From the NCBI GenBank assembly GCA_038496675.1, contig CM076668.1, positions 15,715,652 through 15,779,651 on the forward strand: a stretch of 64,000 bases of DNA, read 5' to 3'. The DNA comes from Rachycentron canadum (taxonomy: Eukaryota; Chordata; Actinopteri; Carangiformes; Rachycentridae). The notes beneath the pieces are model-generated. The model saw only the letters and a list, made by a program, of their open reading frames with translations, was not told the DNA's origin and did not search any database. Below, piece after piece: positions 1 through 10,000 of this stretch (position 1 is its first letter; each line of letters opens with the position of its first letter). The position numbers and the translations under genes are program-made.

Positions 1-18
1 GGGGGGGGGGGGGGGGGG
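1..18. repeat. Poly-G run at the window edge
   Basis: The window opens with 18 consecutive G. A G-run exactly at the edge may be a real homopolymer or an artefact at a contig end or a polished gap; the sequence alone cannot tell. The next bases are ordinary AT-rich DNA. Confidence 0.9.
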
Positions 19-212
19 TTCATGAAATTCTCACAGAACCAATTAATTTTCAACATTTACGCATGCTCACGCTCCGCGCGCACGCGCCCCCACGGCTTCA
101 ATAGCTGCACGTCGACACGCGCCTGTTTATTTGCTGCGCGCGTTTGCAGCGAGAAGTTCAATATCCGGGGTTGATTAATTAATTAGTATTTATTAATCAG
201 ATCAGCATCTTT

Positions 213-231
213 AAAAAAAAAAAAAAAAAAA
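213..231. repeat. Poly-A tract (A19)
   Basis: A run of 19 A follows an AT-rich stretch with TTAATTAATTAG and an inverted ATTAATCA. No retroposed sequence was recognised upstream of it. Confidence 0.9.
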
Positions 232-352
232 CAGCTGGGCTCCCTAATGGCACTTTCATTACATGTGTTCAAACGGCCACAGCTGGAACCAAAACACCGG
301 CTCTTCGTTAGGACACGAGCGGACACGAGTCGAGCCCGGGGTCCAGGGTCCA

Positions 353-394
353 GCCCCCGGCCCCCGGCCTCCGGCCCCCGGCCTCCAGCCTCCG
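353..394. repeat. 7-bp GC-rich tandem array (6 units)
   Basis: Six head-to-tail units of the form GCC(C/T)CC(G/A) lie end to end. The minus strand carries three G5 runs separated by short spacers plus GG pairs, so a G-quadruplex is conceivable. It sits inside the CpG island. Confidence 0.85.
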
Positions 395-498
395 GCGGGC
401 TGGAGGGGGTCAAATGGCAACTTAGTAAAGTTCAGCAGGAATACGAGTGGGAGGGAAAGAAAAAGTCTCACTGACATGAAGGGGATAACAGCAGCAGG

Positions 499-501
<3 letters not shown>

Positions 502-529
<28 letters not shown>
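502..529. repeat. (GT)14 microsatellite
   Basis: A perfect GT dinucleotide tract inside the CpG island. Confidence 0.95.
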
Positions 530-532
<3 letters not shown>

Positions 533-642
533 GAGGAAATTATAGGGACAACGTGCACAAAGAGCGAAGGAAACGCTCCCGCACAGGCGGTCAACATAGC
601 AGGGAAGCTACCGGGCCTGTGTGGTGGCCGGTCGGCGTCGTG

Positions 643-665
643 CCGAGCCGAGCCGAGCCGAGCCG
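643..665. repeat. (CCGAG)4.6 pentanucleotide repeat
   Basis: A perfect pentanucleotide array of four full units and a partial one. Every unit carries a CpG, so its length could matter for methylation or 5' UTR folding if transcribed. Confidence 0.9.
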
Positions 666-884
666 GTGTCCCTCTGTCTTACCTTGGGCTTGTGTGGAGT
701 GGATGAGTGAGGTGAAAAATAAAATCCATGTGGCGCGCCACATCGATCTGCTCCAGGAGTCCTCCAACATGGTCCCAAACCGCGCGGAGTGGACAACAAC
801 AAGTGCCCGGTGAGCCCTGGAGGCTTGACGCTACTGTGGCCCCGAGTTCCGGTGTCGGTCCTGCTGTTGCCTGCCTCCTGTCGG

Positions 885-887
<3 letters not shown>

Positions 888-923
<36 letters not shown>

Positions 924-931
924 TGTGTGTG
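888..931. repeat. GT microsatellite, one interruption
   Basis: A GT tract broken by one A near position 917, followed by a purine-rich stretch to about 970. Confidence 0.95.
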
Positions 932-970
932 AGAAGAGTGGAGGGAGGAGGAGGAAGATGAAGAGGAGGG

Positions 971-1001
971 GTGTGTGTCTGTGTGTGTGTGGGGGGGGGG
1001 G
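971..1001. repeat. GT tract ending in a G-run
   Basis: An interrupted GT tract (971-990) passes directly into a run of about 12 G. Confidence 0.9.
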
Positions 1002-1442
1002 ACCTGCCACCAGAGCGGCTCGAGCCGGGCAGAGCGCACCGACCCCGGGGCGCAGATATCAGAATAAACGAGCTGCCGCAGCCCGTCGCGACAAATTCGG
1101 TCAAACAAGAGTCTGGATTTGTTTCACAGTTGAAATTCGCTAGTTCCACGAGCTCCGTCAGGCAGCGAGCTGATCTCCTGCGAGCGCCGAGGCTGCCCGA
1201 GTTGGTGTCTCTGAGACGCTGAATGCAACTCAGGCAGATGAATCCAGGTTAAGTCCAAATCCAGTCGGGTCCCCGCTGCACCTGTAAGCGGCCGAGCGGC
1301 TCCTCACACTTTTTCATCGGCACTTCTCGCGTCCTCGAGATGCCGCGTTCTTCCTGCTCTTCTTAAACTTCAGCCTCCGTCAGTCCGAGCGGTTTCCAGT
1401 TTCCTGCTCAAAGGAGCGAACAGACCTTTCCTCTGATTCCTT

Positions 1443-1516
1443 CCCCCCCCCCCCTTTTTTTTTCTTTTCTTTTCTTTTTTCTTTTTTTTTTTCCTTCTCC
1501 TTCTTCTTCTTCTTTT
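1443..1516. repeat. Long pyrimidine tract (C-run, T-rich, TTC)
   Basis: A C12 run is followed by T-rich sequence with scattered C and then TTC repeats, giving over 70 bases of almost pure pyrimidine on the plus strand. Such tracts can form triplex DNA. It lies just upstream of the best first-exon candidate, so it could also be a core-promoter or splice-proximal pyrimidine tract. Confidence 0.9.
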
Positions 1517-1963
1517 GAAGCCGGGTTGCCAGATCCGGAGCAGACACGCGCACGCACCCACAAAACGCGTAAAGTTCCTGCCCACAGCGCTCTGTCAAGG
1601 TCGGCAGTTCAGTTTGACAGGAGCTCTGAGGAGAAGTTCAGCAGCTCGGGGAGCAAACACAACGAGGAGGGCGGCGGCGGCGGCGGAGGAGGAGGAGGAG
1701 AAACTTGCATGCGGTCCCACAGTCACGGTCGCAGCCTGCCGCGGAGGAGAGCCCGGCTGCCGGTGTGCGTCGGACGAGAACGAGTCCCGGGTTCTTTGTG
1801 AGGAAACGTTGGGCTCTGATGCGCTGGCGGCGCAGCGCAGGTCGCCACCGCGCGGCCGAGCGCGGAAACCCACCCTCTGTGACAGGCAGAGGATTTTCGG
1901 GGAGAGGATTTGATTGCTTTCCACATCCCAAAAAGGTGGAGTGAATGCAGTTCCTTTGTTAAG
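1500..1963 (+). other. Candidate 5' untranslated first exon
   Basis: This is the most GC- and CpG-rich part of the island, with a (GGC)n/(GGA)n run at 1664-1700. It ends abruptly in AT-rich DNA near 1940. Two donor-like sites lie at the boundary: AAAAAG|GTGGAG at 1935/1936 and TTAAG|GTGATT at 1963/1964. An open frame runs over 1515-1913 on the plus strand, but its translation is Ser-, Arg-, Ala- and Gly-rich low complexity with a poly-Glu run and matches no family I know. I read it as untranslated. Strand and exon ends are guesses from composition and donor-like motifs. Confidence 0.3.
1664..1700. repeat. (GGC)n/(GGA)n trinucleotide tract
   Basis: About six GGC-type units pass into six GGA-type units. 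This is a common 5' UTR feature in vertebrate CpG islands. Confidence 0.9.
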
Positions 1964-2274
1964 GTGATTTAAGGAACACGTGTTGTGCTTGTTTGGCCAG
2001 GGTTTTGGAGAGAATTGGGATCTGTCAGAGTTCACTGACCTTTTACTCCCCATGGCATCATTACAGGGGTTTATATTTTGGCTGCATTGTCACGCTTTCA
2101 GGGAGGACATACCCACTCCGCAGCCTTTTTTTTTTTTTGTTGAGGCTGTGGAGTGTAATTCCCTATACTGTTTGGGGTTTCATGAGATGAATAGGAAAAA
2201 AAAACAAAAACAGCTGTGCTGAAGTCTTTACACAGCCAGGGCTGAAACTGCCGAGCGTTATCTGCCTGTGTAGG

Positions 2275-2360
2275 AGAAGAAGGAGGACCAGGAGGAGGAG
2301 AGGGTGAGAAATGAATGAGTGGAGGACAGACGGAAGAAAGAGAGAGAAAGGATGGGAGGC
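2275..2360. repeat. Purine-rich GA tract
   Basis: A degenerate stretch of almost only G and A, without a fixed unit, ending in a G7 run. Confidence 0.7.
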
Positions 2361-2374
2361 GGGGGGGTAGAGAG

Positions 2375-2482
2375 TGACTGAGCAAATGCCGTTTCCAAAA
2401 TGACAGTATCAGTAAAGTAGAGGCCGAGGGAGAGAATGAGGGAGCATGACTGAGCAAATGTTCCTGTCTTGAAAATGACAGT
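2375..2482 (+). promoter_or_regulatory. Direct duplication with two TGACTGAGCAAATG motifs
   Basis: TGACTGAGCAAATG occurs exactly at 2375-2388 and again at 2447-2460. Each copy is followed by AAAATGACAGT (2397-2407 and 2472-2482) after a short variable spacer. The core TGACTGAGCA fits the antioxidant-response / small-Maf half-site pattern TGACnnnGC known for CNC-bZIP proteins. Two exact 14-base copies within 72 bp, just downstream of the CpG island, suggest either a local tandem duplication or a retained pair of regulatory sites. Function is inferred from motif match alone. Confidence 0.4.
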
Positions 2483-2489
2483 GGCTTGC

Positions 2490-4395
2490 CAGGAGAAAGC
2501 AGGAGTGCTTAATGTTTGTAATGTTTTTGCGAATGGCAAGTCCCATCTAAGCCACCACAGGGCAGCCAGGAAATAATGCACCATGGTAATAGCCTCTGTT
2601 GTTTCTCAGCATGACTTTCAGCCTCCTGTTGGCTTTCCTCCCTCTTATCCAAAAATGTGATACCTTGAAAAGAAGTTAATAATAAGAGAGTTAACATCAG
2701 AAAAACCAAGACAGAGTGCTCCCTTGGCCACCCCTCGGGCTCCTCAGGGGCCCGATTATGGTTTTTCATAGTACTTACTGTGACTGAACTCAGCAAGAGG
2801 GTAATTTAGAAAATCCCTGGACACAGTATTTTGAGCCGCAGTTTTCTGCACACAAGCGGCAAAGCCGTTTGTTTGTGTGGCCCAACCCAGTACCACCAAC
2901 TTGTTCCCCCACAGATGCTAACGCCGCCAGGTGTTAGCTCATCACGTCGTTGAATAATGGCTAGCTGTGATCACAGGTGCTAAAGCAGCTTATTGCAAGC
3001 TGTATTCGCTTCAGTCTGAGACACACTCGTTCTTTCTGGCCCTGGAATTAACCAAACAACTGGTGATAATGAGTCAGAGTTATCTGCAGCAGACTGCAAT
3101 TATTTCAAGTTATTCTGACATTTGCCCTGGGCATCCATATTTAAGACCTTAAACCAGACCACTGGATGCCATTTTTGGCACAGCGAGGAGGACGGGAAGA
3201 AAAGAAGGGAAAGAAATCTGGAAGTAATTGGAGAAAACACATGCACTTTCCCCTTAAAGGACTATACACGTGTGGGAGCAAGTTTTTAGCTCTGTAGCTT
3301 CAAATATTATTATTTTGCTGTCATTTTCAAAATGATGCCATACAAATGTTGATGTGTTTTTCTCAGTGCTCCCGGCTGACACTGGTTTGAACTGATGTCT
3401 GTATGCAGATGTGCAAGTTTCAAGAGTCTGTTAATATATTTTCATACAAGAAAAGAGTGGAAATCAATGGCTGCCAGTAGCATGGTTCACAGAATTATCA
3501 GCTGTGATTTAAACCATGCACAATTTGGAATCAATTGGCTAAAAGCTGAAAACATCTCTCAAATATTTACACCTTCTTCTGTTGCCACTGCATTGACCTC
3601 TCTCCTAACCAAAACCCTGGTCCGCACCTTCCCAAATTTTCATTTAGACTCTTGAATCTAACACCACCAAGTTCAGCATTGACGGCAAAATTCTGCTCTC
3701 ATTTCATTTCTGTCAACAAAGTAAAAGAGTAAAACTCCCACTGCATCTTCCGAGGCCTTTAGGAGAGCAACATAGAGGTGCAGAGGGGAGGAGGAGAGCC
3801 GCCTTTGAACAACAAAGGGCATCAGTGTTTGAAATCATCCGAGATACATTCAGACCAAAGCCCCAATCAACAATTCAGACCTTCACCTGTGTTTGCTTGT
3901 GAGGATTTCACCTGAGATAAGGTGAGATGGCACAGACACACAGACACATAAACATACAATACCCTGCAAAAAGGAAATAATATCAGACAAATTGTCTGCA
4001 CAGAAGGAAAGACAGAGGTCAGAACTCCAAGAGGAAGACAGGCCTCGGGGAGGACTGTTGAGTGCTTCAGAGAAATCTGTGAAGTTCATCTTCTGCACAC
4101 ATACACAACCATCACTCTGATGTACTGATGCACAACTGACCCCAATGATAACTTGAGGGTAGCGCTGGATGCATTAACCTTCAATAATAATTCACTGCAG
4201 GTTCGTGTGGGTATGAAAAAGCTGAAGTAGAGGAGAAGAAGATGCAGGTTTAGTCGTTAGATGAAGGGCTCACAACTATTTATTAAACATTTCTCACACC
4301 ATTAACATTTCTCTGCCAATTAGTGCCCATTTAAGGAGAGGCATCAAAGGAACAGGGATCTTCTTAACCAAAATGAATTCACCATCCTCTCTTCC
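2490..4395. other. Non-coding, nothing recognised
   Basis: AT-rich single-copy-looking DNA. Short open frames (for example 3395-3655 and 2509-2796 minus) do not resemble known proteins. No transposon or RNA gene is recognised. Confidence 0.5.
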
Positions 4396-4399
4396 ACCA

Positions 4400-4590
4400 C
4401 TTTGACCAATCTCACTGGAGGTTTAATGAATCGGAACGAGCGGGGGGATAATGGGAATGGGAGCTCGGTGGGAGGCCGATGGGGTGATGAGCATTGCTTA
4501 TTACCTCCAAGCCCAATTACAATAAAGATCTGTCATAGTCTGCGACTGATAGAGAAACAGTCAAGGTCTCCCATGGAGCACTGCTGACCA
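4400..4590. promoter_or_regulatory. Candidate conserved non-coding element
   Basis: A G-rich segment passes into non-repetitive DNA containing CCAATTACAATAAAG, which carries homeodomain-like (CAATTA) and SOX-like (ACAATA) sites. It differs in texture from its flanks. Conservation is a guess. Confidence 0.2.
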
Positions 4591-4599
4591 TCATGAACA

Positions 4600-5500
4600 A
4601 TCCCAATCAACACAATCACACTGACCTAAACACAGCCCTATTTAAGGATATTTATGCAGCATAAAGGTTTAGAGCATTAGAATCAACAGGGTTAGCTACA
4701 AGCAACTTACCTTACTTCAGACTCCTGTGTCTGAGTTTGTGACCATGAAAAATTAAACAGTGGGTTTAATGTTTGCAAAAGAAACAGAAAATGAAATTTG
4801 TGAATATTGAATTGGAGGGTAAAACTAAATATACATGTATTCACCACTTGTGGTCCAACAACCTTCCAGTTTAATAACAGCTGGGTTTTGTAGTACCATC
4901 ATAGAATTATGACAAACTGGGCTCAATATCCTCTACTTCTAAAGTGGACAGCCTTGAGGAATGGTATCTTTGGTGCAACACCTCCAAGGTCATAGTGCTT
5001 CACTGTCATTCAAAGTCGAGAGGCAAAATTGCATTGAATTCGGTTTTAAAAAAAGAGAGAGACATTTAAAAACCCTGATAGACAGACTAATTTATGTAAG
5101 GATCTTTAATCATAGGCATTTTGGCAGATGGAGATGAGTAAAAGAAAAATCCAACAGTATTCATCAAAGAGAGAGAGACAGATGAGTCACAAAAACACAG
5201 AGAGGAGAGAGAAGCAGATCTGTTTGTGTAAGTGAGACAGATGGTCAAAATAGAAAAGAAATATGTTCAGCGGAACTGCACCAACCTTGGCAAAGGGAAG
5301 CCTATAACGTGGAAGAAAAGGAAAGGAAAGTGGAGAGGGTAGGTGTCGTAGTTGGGAGAGAAAGATAGAAAAGTGTTTTAGGAAGCAAAGTGATTTGAAA
5401 TACAAACACAAGAAACAAGTCAAGTGTACTGACAACACATCAGTCCACTTCTTTTTGATTTGTCATTTCACTAGCTCCACTCCAAATATTATACGTGCTT
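4600..5500. other. Non-coding, nothing recognised
   Basis: AT-rich DNA with a purine-rich patch around 5165-5390. No gene or repeat family is recognised. Confidence 0.5.
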
Positions 5501-5506
5501 CACTTT

Positions 5507-5530
5507 ACACACACACACACACACACACAC
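5507..5530. repeat. (AC)12 microsatellite
   Basis: A perfect AC tract. Confidence 0.95.
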
Positions 5531-5734
5531 AAATAAAGCTAAAATACCCAAATGTTTTTATGAAGCTGATGCCACTGATATATTCATGCAGCACCAGAGT
5601 GGAGAGAAAAGTAGAGATACTGAGATTTGCAATATTTTTGATACTGCCTAAAATGCTGTCTATGTGTATGCACTGATCCAATACCACACATTTTATCAAT
5701 AAACTTTATCATTGCCCCCCCTGGTAAAATGGCA

Positions 5735-6010
5735 GCCTAGACAGGAAGTTGCACAGCCTGTTGGCAACTATTGTTTTAGGGTGATGAAGAAGAATTGATT
5801 TCCAATAAATGTTGTAACCAAAGACTGTACATAAAGATGGATGAAACCACCGCTCCCCAAAACATATCTGTCCCCTGGTGGCTGGCAGCAGTATAGGTCA
5901 TAAATCCCACCCCCTACAAGTTAGAGAATTTGAGAAGGGTGCGACCATGTTAGCGCTCTGGCAATATATGTTAAACTATGGATGGTTGCACTGGAAAGTC
6001 CTGCCAATAA
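5735..6010 (+). repeat. Dispersed teleost repeat fragment
   Basis: The stretch around 5826-5900 (GACTGTACATAAAGATGG, then CCCCTGGTGGCTGGCAGCAG and a GGTCATAAATCCCACCCC block) matches from memory a repeat family common in percomorph genomes. Related pieces appear at 37215-37690 and 63497-63690. It has no coding capacity. Boundaries are approximate. Confidence 0.55.
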
Positions 6011-6027
6011 AAAGGCAACACAGTTTT

Positions 6028-6382
6028 TTTAAGGGACTATTGTAAGTTTTCTCTGCCACCAAACATGCTTTCTTGTCAGGAGGGGCAGGTGGTGAGCGTT
6101 GCTTGTTGTGCTGACAAGACGAGGTTATAATACGCCCTCTGAGCAGCACTACATCTTCAGGGAAGATCAGAACGTGATGAAATGGCTGGGACTAGCTGGT
6201 TAGCGTGCTAACTTCAGTGGGAGGAAAGCCGTAATGAGAACGACTCTCTGCAGACAGCTCTTGGCCAGAAATGAAATTAAGTGAGATGCTGAATTTGCAG
6301 CGTTTCTCCTAAAGTGGCATGTAAACAGATGTTAATGTTCACGCTGGCTATGTAGCAGTAACAAAACTTACAGATCCTTCAA
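6028..6382. mobile_element. Non-autonomous inverted-repeat element (MITE-like), copy 1
   Basis: The ends are imperfect inverted repeats: TTTAAGGGACTATTGTAAG on the left, and on the right a sequence whose reverse complement starts TTGAAGGATCTGTAAG. The interior contains GGTTATAATACGCCCTC and TAGCTGGTTAGCGTGCTAAC. The same modules recur at 11253-11510 and 31691-31895, so this is a dispersed family. There is no open frame of note. The element is about 355 bp and looks complete. Confidence 0.6.
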
Positions 6383-6429
6383 TTATGAGAGGTGGCACTA
6401 TTGTTTGGACAGCTTGTGTAGGAATTATT

Positions 6430-6520
6430 ATTTTTTAATAATAATAATAATTTTATTTATTTTATTTAAAATAATTTATAAGTATTATTTATTCCAAGAT
6501 TTATTTATTTCATTTTTTTC
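6430..6520. repeat. AT-rich low-complexity tract
   Basis: (TAA)n, (TTTA)n and related AT-only motifs lie in succession. Confidence 0.8.
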
Positions 6521-6844
6521 ATATCAAATTGCATAGTGAAAGAAAGATTCAGTGGGATTCATTAATTTGTTCATGTTTTACAAGGGGTTTAATGTGAGCA
6601 ATGCTATTCAACAATAGCATCACATCTACAGTTTCTAATTTGGTATTGAATTGGTTCTCACTATCGTAAGAGACACAAGTCCAGGTATCACAATTTTTTC
6701 TGCAGGGACAGAAAAAATTGTATCAGAACATCTTTATATAGCACCTGAGCAGCGATTGCATCTGACTGCATCACCTTCTGATTCACATATGCACCTCACT
6801 CCCTTTCTCACACGTTAAAGAAACTACAAAATAAATCATGAATC

Positions 6845-7030
6845 TCTGAGCAACAGCCCAGTTTAGCTTAAAGTGCTGTTTCACCCAAATTAACCCTCCC
6901 AAAGAATATTATATCTAGCTACAGATAGTTAGGGTTATATTTAAGATCCCTGCTGTTTCCCCAATACAGTGATGGCAAAGGGAACTTTGTGGTGCTCACA
7001 GCATCAAGGACTGACATTCAAAAAATTCTG
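6845..7030. repeat. Probable dispersed repeat fragment
   Basis: The modules GCTGTTTCACCCAAATTAACC and GGGAACTTTGTGGTGCTCA, separated by CCCTGCTGTTTCCCCAATACA, resemble a repeat frequently seen in teleost introns. The recognition is from memory and approximate. Confidence 0.35.
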
Positions 7031-7039
7031 AAACTAGAA

Positions 7040-10000
7040 AACACAATAAGTTAAAAAAAAATAAATAATGGAAATTACTAATTTGGAGGATAGTTGCTTC
7101 AACAAAAACTGTTGATAGTGTGGCCTGTAGACAATCCAGAATAACAGGAAAAGTGGTGAATCAATGGGAAGACCCAGCATGAGATTATGATGTGTTTACT
7201 CGAAACCATAAATACATCATTTTCTGCTCATACAAACATGTCGCATGACAGTCCATCTGTTGAAGTGTTGATAGACTTGAACCCTTTCACCAATTATCTG
7301 GAAGTTAGTTCTCATAGACAATTATATTTTGTTTCCATCGTAGGCAGTGGCATCTTTGTTTTTGTTCCCCCCAGAAGTATAATAATGGTGTTTGTTGCAA
7401 GAGCGCTCGGAAATCAGAATGATGTTTTATTTTTTAATGTTACAGTGCAGGAATTTGAAGATACTTCTCAGACTGTGGCAGCATTTTAATGACTATTTGA
7501 GAAAAGCTGCCACTGCGTGTGCTAAAGATGTTGTGTACAGAATGTATACAAACATTGTACTGTACGGTATATCTCTCCGTGAATGGCTCATTTAGCCTTT
7601 TCAGGGTCAACTACACATTTTTCTATCAGGTCTGCATTATAGCAGGTGGTGTATGTTGACTTCTGTACGAGCCTTTACAGTCAATTAGGAAATAACCCCC
7701 CTCATTAATTTTTGCAGACAACTTAAGCATTAGGAATGTAAATGAATAAGCTATAAGAGATTCTATGGTAAAATATAAGACTGCTTGAAAATCTATCTGT
7801 GCTGACACTGGCTACAGGCTAAAACAGGTAGCTATAATTCAAATAAATTGAAGCATCAGAAGAAACTAGCAGATCAGTCTCTATCTGGTCATGGATAATT
7901 CAGAATTTTTGGGCTGACCTGAGCACGCAAGGTTTTCTCCTTTCTCTGTCAAAGGATATGAATAAATGTTTGTAACACACACAGGAGCATGCACAGATGC
8001 ATACACATGCATCACGCCAGCATGTACAAACAAAAAAAAGCAAACATAGCCGTGACTGCAACTGACAGATTGCCTACAGTGGTGCAGCCACCTTATACCT
8101 CTCGAATCCTCCTATTCCTTTATTACTGGCTGGGGAAAATGAATATAAAGCCACGTCAAGCTGAAATAGAGCATCATTCTTTTAGTCCTGATTGAATTCT
8201 GGGCCATAAGCCCATCTGACAGATCTGAACTGTCACTCTGTGTGGCCCAGACATTCTGCCTAGAACCTGCTCTGTGATGAAAAGTTGCCACCATCTGGCA
8301 TGAAAAGAATCACTGACACCATCTGACTCAGAAGCGCTTCCACTGTAGCCTTATTTGCAAGGCATTAAAGCTCTGCCTTTAGTGTATAACACAAGCACAT
8401 ATATGTATACAGATACACTTCAAGCACTCCAAGGCATCTGCAAATGGAAATGAGGGCACTGGTATCAAAACTAACATAAATAACCACACGGACGCACTGA
8501 GCCCCCATTGGGCTTGTTTCTTTGGGGAACTTTGGATCAAACATCAATCGATGCAGAGCAGTAATTGGTGCAAATGTAAAACCTTGGGCACCTACATCAG
8601 ATGGAACATTGATGTTCGTCCACCCACTGATATACGTTAAGGTCAATGCATGTGTCAGTGAGCCTAGAGCCAGAAAAGGCATTTGCTGCCCAGCTCGCTG
8701 CTAAAATGGCAATATGCTATATACCTGCACGCACCCAGCGTGTTGAAGGCGCTGGTGGGCGCTAAGCTGCTTGACATTTATCTAATATCCGCTTCTTCTC
8801 TCTGGAAGACCTATATATTGTCTGACAGTAAGGTGTCCTAACAGAGGGAAGTTACCCATCAGGTTTTATCTGTATAACATCTAAATTTATAATTTTTGTT
8901 TATGCTCAGATTGTTATAGGTCGAACATGTTCATCAATGCAAGCAAGCAATTTTCTCTATTGTAAATGGTGAATTTAGGATGTTTTTGAAGGTTAATCAT
9001 GTCTAATGCAATGTTATTTCTTTCTTCATGTGCCTGTTCATTATTCCTTCATGTGGACAGCGTGAGACAAAGTGCATGCACAAAGACCACTAACGGTACT
9101 CAGTGTTTGCCAGTTTGTACACGTAGATAAGCAGCTATTACCTTTTCAAATTCATCCTTAGACTTGCCCCTGTCATTTTAATGGCGCATGGAAAGATTTT
9201 TTTTTTTTCCTTCTGTGCGCCTCCGCGGAGATAATGACACTCTGTCAGGAAGTGGAGGAGCAAGGACACATGATGGATTCAGTGTTGGACTTCTTCTGTA
9301 CCAGGCAATTGTACTTGTTGGCACCTTTTGCTATAGAACTGTTGAAATGTGGCAGCCTTGCCTTAATTATGTGTTTTTTGAATGCACTGTACTTGTGTAC
9401 ATTGACGTACATGGTGCATCATTCAGTTTGGACCTCTATTTGAGATCTGCCTGTCCTTGCCCTTTTTAGCCATATTATGCACTTGCCCATAGATTTTTGA
9501 TGATTATCAGCTGAGCTTTTATATCATCTGGTAATTCAATAAAATATGTTTGAATTAACCTGCCAGCACAACGTCACCTAAAGGGCTGCTGAATGTCACC
9601 AAATCTAGAAAATAAGTTGAAAACACCTTGTCAAAGGCTGGTTGGAAGTGATTATTTTCTGAAAGACTTCTTTCAGACCATCTGAAATACTTTATTTGGT
9701 CTCTAAAGGTAAAAATAAAAACAGCAGTGAAGTTCACAGGGGAGAAGCTCTAGTCTGGGAAATCAGGCTGATTTTCATCACTGCTGGCAGAATCCTACAG
9801 GGAGCACGGAGAACAATTGAGTTCAAATTAGAGAAAACAAATGTATTATGAGAACTTGAGCGAGCGCAATGGGATTTCTCTTAAGGAATAAGAATTTCTG
9901 GAAGGTCTCATTTCTTAACTTGTAAAGTTATTACCTATGATCATAAAACCCCTGATGTTCTCCTCTCATCAAATCACTCTCATAAATTCTAATCCATCTC

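Larger units (their letters stand above)
60..1900. promoter_or_regulatory. CpG-dense island, likely promoter region
   Basis: CpG dinucleotides are dense here, for example in 60-150, 290-400, 600-850, 1000-1360 and 1520-1880, whereas almost all the rest of the window is CpG-poor and AT-rich. The block also carries GC-rich simple repeats (353-394, 643-665, 1664-1700) and several GT tracts. In vertebrates this pattern is typical of a promoter and 5' untranslated region. No clear TATA box was seen. Short open frames across it are proline-, glycine- or serine-rich low-complexity readings and do not resemble a protein. The direction of transcription is not certain. The long gene-free DNA to the right would fit a plus-strand gene with a long first intron, but a minus-strand gene running off the left edge is also possible. 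Confidence 0.6.

Noticed and set aside
608..1149. Open frames of about 160 codons on the minus strand
   Set aside because: They consist largely of Thr-His and Ser runs from GT tracts and have no recognisable domain; two frames are open over the same stretch.
1515..2053. Open frames of 130-150 codons on both strands in the GC-rich island
   Set aside because: Both strands are open because the DNA is stop-poor and GC-rich. The translations are Ser/Arg/Ala/Glu low complexity.
7187..7489. 100-codon plus-strand frame
   Set aside because: Not recognisable, no splice context, AT-rich composition like its flanks.
9180..9560. Possible 3' exon with AATAAA at 9539
   Set aside because: AATAAA occurs often in AT-rich DNA; no upstream coding exon or acceptor fits.
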